NCBI GenBank assembly: GCA_028691845.1
Contig: JAQUYL010000006.1
Span: forward strand, 83,522 to 147,521
From: Opitutaceae bacterium
GTDB lineage: Bacteria > Verrucomicrobiota > Verrucomicrobiia > Opitutales > Opitutaceae
DNA length: 64,000 nt
Reading direction: 5' to 3'
Positions 60,015 to 64,000 of this stretch are shown piece by piece. The first letter of the stretch is position 1. Each line of letters begins with the position of its first letter. Position numbers and translations under genes: made by a program. The notes beneath the pieces are model-generated. The model did no database searches, was not told where the DNA came from, and saw nothing but the letters and a program-made list of their open reading frames with translations.

Positions 60015-60914
60015 TTATTCATCTTTGCCTTCCCAAATCCTCTTCAGCACTAGAAGCGACTGCCGCGCGTCATGCGGGAAATCGGAGGTATACGCCTCGA
60101 TGCTACACCTGCCGGCGTAACCAATCTGCCGGAGATGGCCTATTACGGCGGCCAACTGGGCATCCGTTCCGGAAGGGAATCTCCGCTCCATCCCGCTTGC
60201 ACAATGCACATGGCGGATCGCCGCTCCTGCTTGCCGCACTATTTCCGGATTCTCCGCTTCTCTGAGCAAATGATAAGAATCGATCAGCAGCTGGACATTC
60301 GGGTGATCAACCGCTTGCTGCAGCCGCAATCCTTCCGCAGCCGAATTCACGATGTTGGACTCCTGTCGGTTGAGATGCTCGATCACTATGGTGATGCCGT
60401 GCCGTGCGGCCAGGGATCCCAGCTTTTGCAGCAACTCCACGAGTTGCTTCCATGCGGTGTCATGTGAAAAACCGGGCGGCACGTTCCGCGACCCGGCGCT
60501 GCCAAAAACGATGGACTTGGCTCCCAAACGGTCCGCACGTTCCAAGCTTCGTTCCGCATAACTTAGCGCCGCCGTCGGGTTCGCCTCGGCCCCAGTGAAA
60601 CGGAGACTCGGTGGAAAGAAATTATTACAGGCTTCGCAGCTGATTCCGGCGGCGGCAATGCGTCGAGCCATGGCGTCAAAGAGCGCAGCGGGAGCTGCCG
60701 CAAGATCCCTCAGGGATAATTCAATGTAATCGAATCCTAGTCCGGGCATTTTCTCGATTATCTCGATCCCGATGGTATCGCGAACCGGCGTGATCATGCT
60801 CCCGCAGCAACCCCACCGCAACCGTCGCAGTGATTCCGGAGTCTGCGTGGCCTGCCCAAGTCCCGTCCTGCCCGAAATTGGAATGGCTGGGTTCAAGTAT
60901 GCTGGTATTGGCAA
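60015..60914 (-). CDS. sugar phosphate isomerase/epimerase, TIM-barrel (AP2Ec/OtnI-like)
   Basis: A 299-residue TIM barrel of the xylose-isomerase-like superfamily. Metal-ligand positions are seen in 'FDYIELSLRDL' (Glu), 'ITIVIEHLNRQESNIVNS' (Glu, His), 'VQLLIDSYHLLREAENPE' (Asp, His) and 'SIEAYTSDF' (Glu). OtnI- and hydroxypyruvate-isomerase-like enzymes share this fold and isomerise oxidised sugar acids. The apparent start is TTG at 60914; the next in-frame ATG (60797) would remove the first strand 'RWGCCGS', so it is less likely. It lies 68 bases upstream of the transketolase subunits. Confidence 0.85.
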   Translation of the reverse strand: MPIPAYLNPAIPISGRTGLGQATQTPESLRRLRWGCCGSMITPVRDTIGIEIIEKMPGLGFDYIELSLRDLAAAPAALFDAMARRIAAAGISCEACNNFFPPSLRFTGAEANPTAALSYAERSLERADRLGAKSIVFGSAGSRNVPPGFSHDTAWKQLVELLQKLGSLAARHGITIVIEHLNRQESNIVNSAAEGLRLQQAVDHPNVQLLIDSYHLLREAENPEIVRQAGAAIRHVHCASGMERRFPSGTDAQLAAVIGHLRQIGYAGRCSIEAYTSDFPHDARQSLLVLKRIWEGKDE

Positions 60915-60957
60915 GGAGGCTTGCGGTTTGATCTGGGAAACTAGCGTCTACAGACGT

Positions 60958-61995
60958 TCAAGCCGGCTTGGCCGCGATTTTGGAACGGCGCACATGCGCC
61001 GCCATGCGCACCGCCAGGCCAAAGGCCTCAGCAATGGCTCCCGGATTGGCCCGGTTTTGTCCGACAATATCAAAGGCCGTACCGTGTGCAGGTGTTGTGA
61101 TGATGATTGGCAATCCCCCTTGCACCGTCACTCCCTTCTCGAATCCCATCAACTTCAAGGCGATCTGACCCTGGTCGTGGTACATCGTGACGATTGCATC
61201 GCAGAGATGCGCCCGCGCCTTGAGGAAAATCGTGTCGGCCGAGTACGGGCCCTCCGCGATGATTCCCTCCGCCTGGCATTCCCGGATGGCCGGTGCAATG
61301 ACATCGATCTCTTCCCTTCCACAGGTGCCGCCTTCGCCGGCATGCGGATTCAGCGCAGCGACGGCAATCCGTGGCTTCGCAAATCCAGCCTGAAGCAACG
61401 CTTGGTAGATCAATCTCGTCGCATCCTTGACCCGATTCTTGTCTATCGTCGTTGCCACGTCACGCAGCGGGATGTGAGAGGTAATCCGCGATGTCCAGAT
61501 TTGCCCCAGTACGTTGAATTCACAGAAGTACCCTTTGACTCCCAGTTCGTGGGCGAACATGTGCAGCTCATCGTCGTATCCAAGTCCGCCCATTTTCATC
61601 GCCAGTTTGTTCAGCGGCGCGAAGCAAATGGCGTCGAGCTCTCCTCGTATGGCAGCTGCTATGCAAAATCGCAGAACCTGAAGCACCGACTTCCCGCCGG
61701 CGGCGCTGGCAATGGATGGGACGATTTCGCTCTTCTGTACGCTCTGCGTTGGCAGAAACAACGGTGATTCGCTTGAGACTATTCTTGGGTCCGCAAAGGA
61801 ATCGATCCGGCTCAGGTTAAACCGCAACCCCGTTAGGCGCTGAGCATCTTCCCACACCCATTCGTCTCCCACCACCACCACCCTGGCTTGCCCCATCAGG
61901 TCTTTTCGCGCGACTAGTTTGACGGCCAGCTCCGGGCCGATACCAGCCGGATCTCCCAGAGTGAGTGCAATGATTGGCAGGGATGTATTGCTCAT
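60958..61995 (-). CDS. pdxA2: PdxA family 4-phospho-threonate/4-hydroxythreonine-4-phosphate dehydrogenase
   Basis: A 345-residue metal- and NAD-dependent decarboxylating dehydrogenase. 'IALTLGDPAGIGPELAVKL' begins the family, histidine ligands lie in 'YDDELHMFAHELG' and 'AALNPHAGEGG', and 'VTMYHDQGQIALKLMGF' with 'TTPAHGTAFDIVGQNRANP' completes the active site. Vitamin B6 PdxA and the catabolic PdxA2 cannot be split by motif alone; the operon context (sugar-acid enzymes, FCD regulator, no pdxJ) favours PdxA2, which oxidises 4-phospho-D-threonate or -erythronate to dihydroxyacetone phosphate. It is the first gene of the operon. Confidence 0.88.
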   Translation of the reverse strand: MSNTSLPIIALTLGDPAGIGPELAVKLVARKDLMGQARVVVVGDEWVWEDAQRLTGLRFNLSRIDSFADPRIVSSESPLFLPTQSVQKSEIVPSIASAAGGKSVLQVLRFCIAAAIRGELDAICFAPLNKLAMKMGGLGYDDELHMFAHELGVKGYFCEFNVLGQIWTSRITSHIPLRDVATTIDKNRVKDATRLIYQALLQAGFAKPRIAVAALNPHAGEGGTCGREEIDVIAPAIRECQAEGIIAEGPYSADTIFLKARAHLCDAIVTMYHDQGQIALKLMGFEKGVTVQGGLPIIITTPAHGTAFDIVGQNRANPGAIAEAFGLAVRMAAHVRRSKIAAKPA

Positions 61996-62297
61996 AAGTA
62001 CGTGTCAGAGAGTGATTGTAGTTAGCGAATGGCTGGGCGAATGAACCCAGACCGATAATTGAAATACTGCTATCTCCTCCATGGGGGTCTTTTATAGAGG
62101 CTGGATCTAACCGCTTCGGCACGAGCCGGTCCTTTGAATATGTTCCGCATAGGGCTTATTTGGGAATGACGTAAGGAGACTCGTGGTAAAAACAGCTTCC
62201 TGACAGTATTTGATCAATTCTTTGTGAAAGCGTGAAGGCGGTAGTGGAGAATCAAAGATTCGCTAGGTCAACCTTTTTTGTCTAATCTCTTAATTTG

Positions 62298-62308
62298 TTG
62301 TCCTACCT
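62298..62308 (-). promoter_or_regulatory. candidate GntR operator in the region upstream of the catabolic operon
   Basis: TTGTCCTACCT matches the complement of the palindrome at 62570-62580 (TTGTCCTACAA) in 9 of 11 positions. It lies about 300 bases before the pdxA2-like gene, a long way for direct promoter control unless DNA loops. Confidence 0.45.
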
Positions 62309-62437
62309 TTTAAAAACTCCGATATCTCATGATCCGGATCACTGTCTTGGCGTTTTTTAGGCAAATCCCGAGTATCAGTAATGCCCGTTCCCCAATAAGA
62401 AGTGCAGTAAATAAAGGCATCTCGGCACAGCCCCAAT

Positions 62438-62518
62438 CCCCTGTCACACCGTACTCTCGGACTGTACCCACTAAATCGAGGCGAGCATCCCGTTCCACTC
62501 GTCAAGGGTGTGACGGGG
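62438..62518 (+). ncRNA. predicted three-way-junction leader RNA upstream of gntR
   Basis: Outer stem: 62439-62450 pairs with 62507-62518 over 12 base pairs including one U-G wobble. Inside are a small GTAC/GTAC stem (62451-62454 with 62464-62467) and a 6-bp stem (62480-62485 with 62498-62503, also with one G-U wobble). Both wobbles favour the plus-strand RNA. It ends 103 bases before the GntR gene. No known riboswitch family is recognised; protein-binding or attenuation is possible. Confidence 0.4.
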
Positions 62519-62569
62519 TGTCGTCCGGCAATCTGATTAAGGATTGCAATACTCTGACTCGCGGGCACT

Positions 62570-62580
62570 TTGTAGGACAA
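62570..62580 (+). promoter_or_regulatory. candidate GntR autoregulatory operator
   Basis: TTGTAGGACAA is a TTGT/ACAA inverted repeat with a three-base spacer, exactly the TNGTNNNACNA consensus of FadR-branch GntR operators, 41 bases before the regulator start codon. Confidence 0.55.
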
Positions 62581-62621
62581 GATAGTTCAATGGTTTTCAT
62601 CAAGACTGAAGCAATCTCTCC

Positions 62622-63356
62622 ATGCTTAAACCCGAATCAGAAAAGCTCATATCTTCCAAAGGTCGGCTCGCAGATCAACTGGCGGAGCGGCTTATCGCAA
62701 AAATCAAGACGCTGAGTCCTGGGACGAAACTTCCCCCTGAAATTCAGCTGGCCGCCGACTTTCAAGTGAGCCGGACCGTGGTACGCGAGGCAATATCGCA
62801 ATTGAAAGCCATCGGAATATTGCGGAGCCAGCAAGGCGCGGGAAACTTTGTCGCCCCGCCTTCCCAGACTACGTTGAGTTTCCGGGATCTGGATGGATAT
62901 AACCCTCTGGACATAGTTAAGTTCATGGAAATTCGCAGTGGGTTGGATGCGGCCGCCGCACGGTTGGCAGCCAGCCGGCGGACCAAGGCACAGCTTGCCG
63001 AGATGCGCGAATTATGCAGACGCACCATGCAAGCGAGCAATGTGCAAGAGGCCGCTGAAAGCGATATCAGCTTTCATCTGGCCGTTGTGGAAGCCACCGC
63101 CAATGAGCACTTCGTTTCGGTCTTCCGCTTTCTGAACGCCCAAATTGAGGAGGGCATCATGTTCACCAGGCGGCTGATATCCGGTTCCTCCGCGATGGAA
63201 TCCGATGTCAGGGATGAGCACCAAGCCATCCTTGCTGCCATCGAAGGCGAAAACCCCGAACTCGCTGCACAAAAAGCTTTGGAGCACATCATCAACTCTC
63301 AGAATCGGCTCAAACTCTCTTTCAGCCATTTGGCCAAGAGTATGGATCGTCGCTAA
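62622..63356 (+). CDS. GntR family regulator, FadR/FCD branch
   Basis: A 244-residue repressor with an N-terminal winged helix ('LAERLIAKIKTLSPGTKLPPE' and 'SRTVVREAISQLKAIGILRSQQGAGNFV', about residues 15-80) and a C-terminal FCD ligand domain. The FCD metal/ligand residues are in 'SDISFHLAVVEATANEHFVSVF' and 'DEHQAILAAIEGENPELA'. Such proteins bind carboxylates or sugar acids and leave the DNA on binding. It is divergent from the pdxA2-like operon, which it probably controls; a palindrome matching its family consensus sits 41 bases upstream. Confidence 0.93.
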   Translation: MLKPESEKLISSKGRLADQLAERLIAKIKTLSPGTKLPPEIQLAADFQVSRTVVREAISQLKAIGILRSQQGAGNFVAPPSQTTLSFRDLDGYNPLDIVKFMEIRSGLDAAAARLAASRRTKAQLAEMRELCRRTMQASNVQEAAESDISFHLAVVEATANEHFVSVFRFLNAQIEEGIMFTRRLISGSSAMESDVRDEHQAILAAIEGENPELAAQKALEHIINSQNRLKLSFSHLAKSMDRR

Positions 63357-64000
63357 GGTAAGAGGTATCCGCCAAGGGGGCTGTTGCACGAACGTCTTCT
63401 AGTTTGTTTCGCATAATAGTCTGCCATAGGTTCCGGTGCGGCATCGCGAAACAACGTGATGACGGCGCGATGGAAGCATGGCGTATAGAGGCGGTGGAAC
63501 TTTTCGCGCAGGGTAAAACCCCGAGAGAAGTGGCGCGGTTGCTTTAGGTGCAGCGGCAGTCCGCACACGCCCCCGGCAGCACTGGTGGCGGGAGGGCGGC
63601 CCTGACGCGCTGCGCAGCCATAGTGCGGCTGGACCCAAGTGCAAACTGAGCGCCGCCAATCGAGATTGCAGCTGCAGTGGTCGAGGGTTCGCAGGCGCAG
63701 GGCCATACGACCGCAGTGCGGAAGCTGCCCCGCGTCGCCACGCTGATCGAACAGCGCACCGTCCATCGTTATCATCCCGGACACGTCTGGCGAATCCTGC
63801 GCGAGTTGGGCTTCAGCTGCCAGCAGCCCGACCCGGTGAGCGATCATGCGCGACGAGGCGGCCATTGCGCACTAAGATAACGTCCGGCATGTTTCGCACA
63901 TTTTGTGGAGGTTGGCTTGGGGCGGATTAACCGCTAATCCAAAACCCGACAGCCACCATGCCAGAAGACACCGTAACTCCGACGGTCGCAGGAAGCTCCG
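63357..64000. other. end region holding a decayed transposase and a possible partial gene
   Basis: After gntR the sequence contains the IS630-type remnant annotated separately (63470-63875). A 9-base direct repeat TGTTTCGCA flanks it at 63405-63413 and 63890-63898. An ATG at 63958 opens a frame of 14 codons that runs off the window; it has no ribosome site and is not called. Confidence 0.4.
63470..63875 (+). pseudogene. decayed IS630-type transposase, N-terminal half
   Basis: Three reading frames in succession match an IS630-family transposase. The first frame gives the N-terminal helix 'MEAWRIEAVELFAQGKTPREVARLL' up to a stop; a shifted frame gives 'WREGGPDALRS' and 'AGPKCKLSAAN'; a third gives 'KLPRVATLIEQRTVHRYHPGHVWRILRELGFSCQQP'; and a last shift gives 'MRDEAAIAH' then a stop. 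The DDE catalytic domain is absent. At least three frameshifts and a truncation mean it is inactive. Family assignment rests on the 'RYHPGHVWRILRELG.SCQ' motif. Confidence 0.8.

Larger units (their letters stand above)
61996..62621. other. 626-base divergent regulatory region between pdxA2-like operon and gntR
   Basis: No gene is supported. It holds the operon promoter region (a minus-strand TACAAT at 62015-62020 without a good -35), two GntR-type operator candidates (62298-62308, 62570-62580), and a predicted folded RNA in the gntR leader (62438-62518). Base composition is AT-richer than the flanks. Confidence 0.6.

Overview
The window is GC-rich chromosomal DNA that reads almost end to end as housekeeping and metabolic genes in short operons on both strands. 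The gene set fits Verrucomicrobiota, most likely an Opitutaceae relative (inference, no 16S in the window). Supporting signs are a PEP-CTERM surface protein, a DksA-like protein with a basic tail and a degraded zinc finger, a GAF-fused PilB-type ATPase, an LplT/PlsC/acyl-ACP-synthetase triple fusion, and an MtrB-like porin beside a multihaem cytochrome. No rRNA, tRNA or CRISPR array was seen.

Layout, 1-17 kb: histidine degradation (hutH end, hutU, hutI) and a flavin reductase; then, on the minus strand, an octahaem lipocytochrome and a large MtrB/PioB-like beta-barrel that look like an outer-membrane electron conduit, plus a His-rich metal-permease-like membrane protein. Next come hemE-hemG (haem synthesis) and ileS-dksA-like-lspA. 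16.5-26.6 kb: yicC, trpB, an RsbU-like SpoIIE phosphatase with a STAS protein, acnA, a peroxiredoxin, tyrS and yraN.

26.7-44.2 kb: GAF-PilB ATPase, PEP-CTERM protein, a split Cys-rich/PAS-like reading frame, smc, a GlcD-like flavoprotein, the aas-like triple fusion, a two-gene ATPase + TOPRIM-like module with overlapping start and stop, and a class II EF-G. 44.5-53 kb: a minus-strand operon coaE-rho-gspE/pilB-pilT-gspE-gspF that builds a type IV pilus or type II secretion machine.

53-64 kb: an HD-domain protein, comM/yifB, a zinc alcohol dehydrogenase, then a minus-strand catabolic operon (PdxA2-like dehydrogenase, TIM-barrel isomerase, two-subunit transketolase, beta-hydroxyacid dehydrogenase) facing a GntR/FCD regulator. 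The regulator leader has a predicted three-way-junction RNA. A TTGTNNNACAA-like palindrome recurs near the regulator, in the operon's upstream region and before the alcohol dehydrogenase, suggesting one regulon. The window ends in a decayed IS630-type transposase.

The least explained parts are the ATPase + TOPRIM pair, the sugar-acid operon with its operators and leader RNA, and the electron-conduit pair. Functions are read from motifs and family knowledge; no database search was run.
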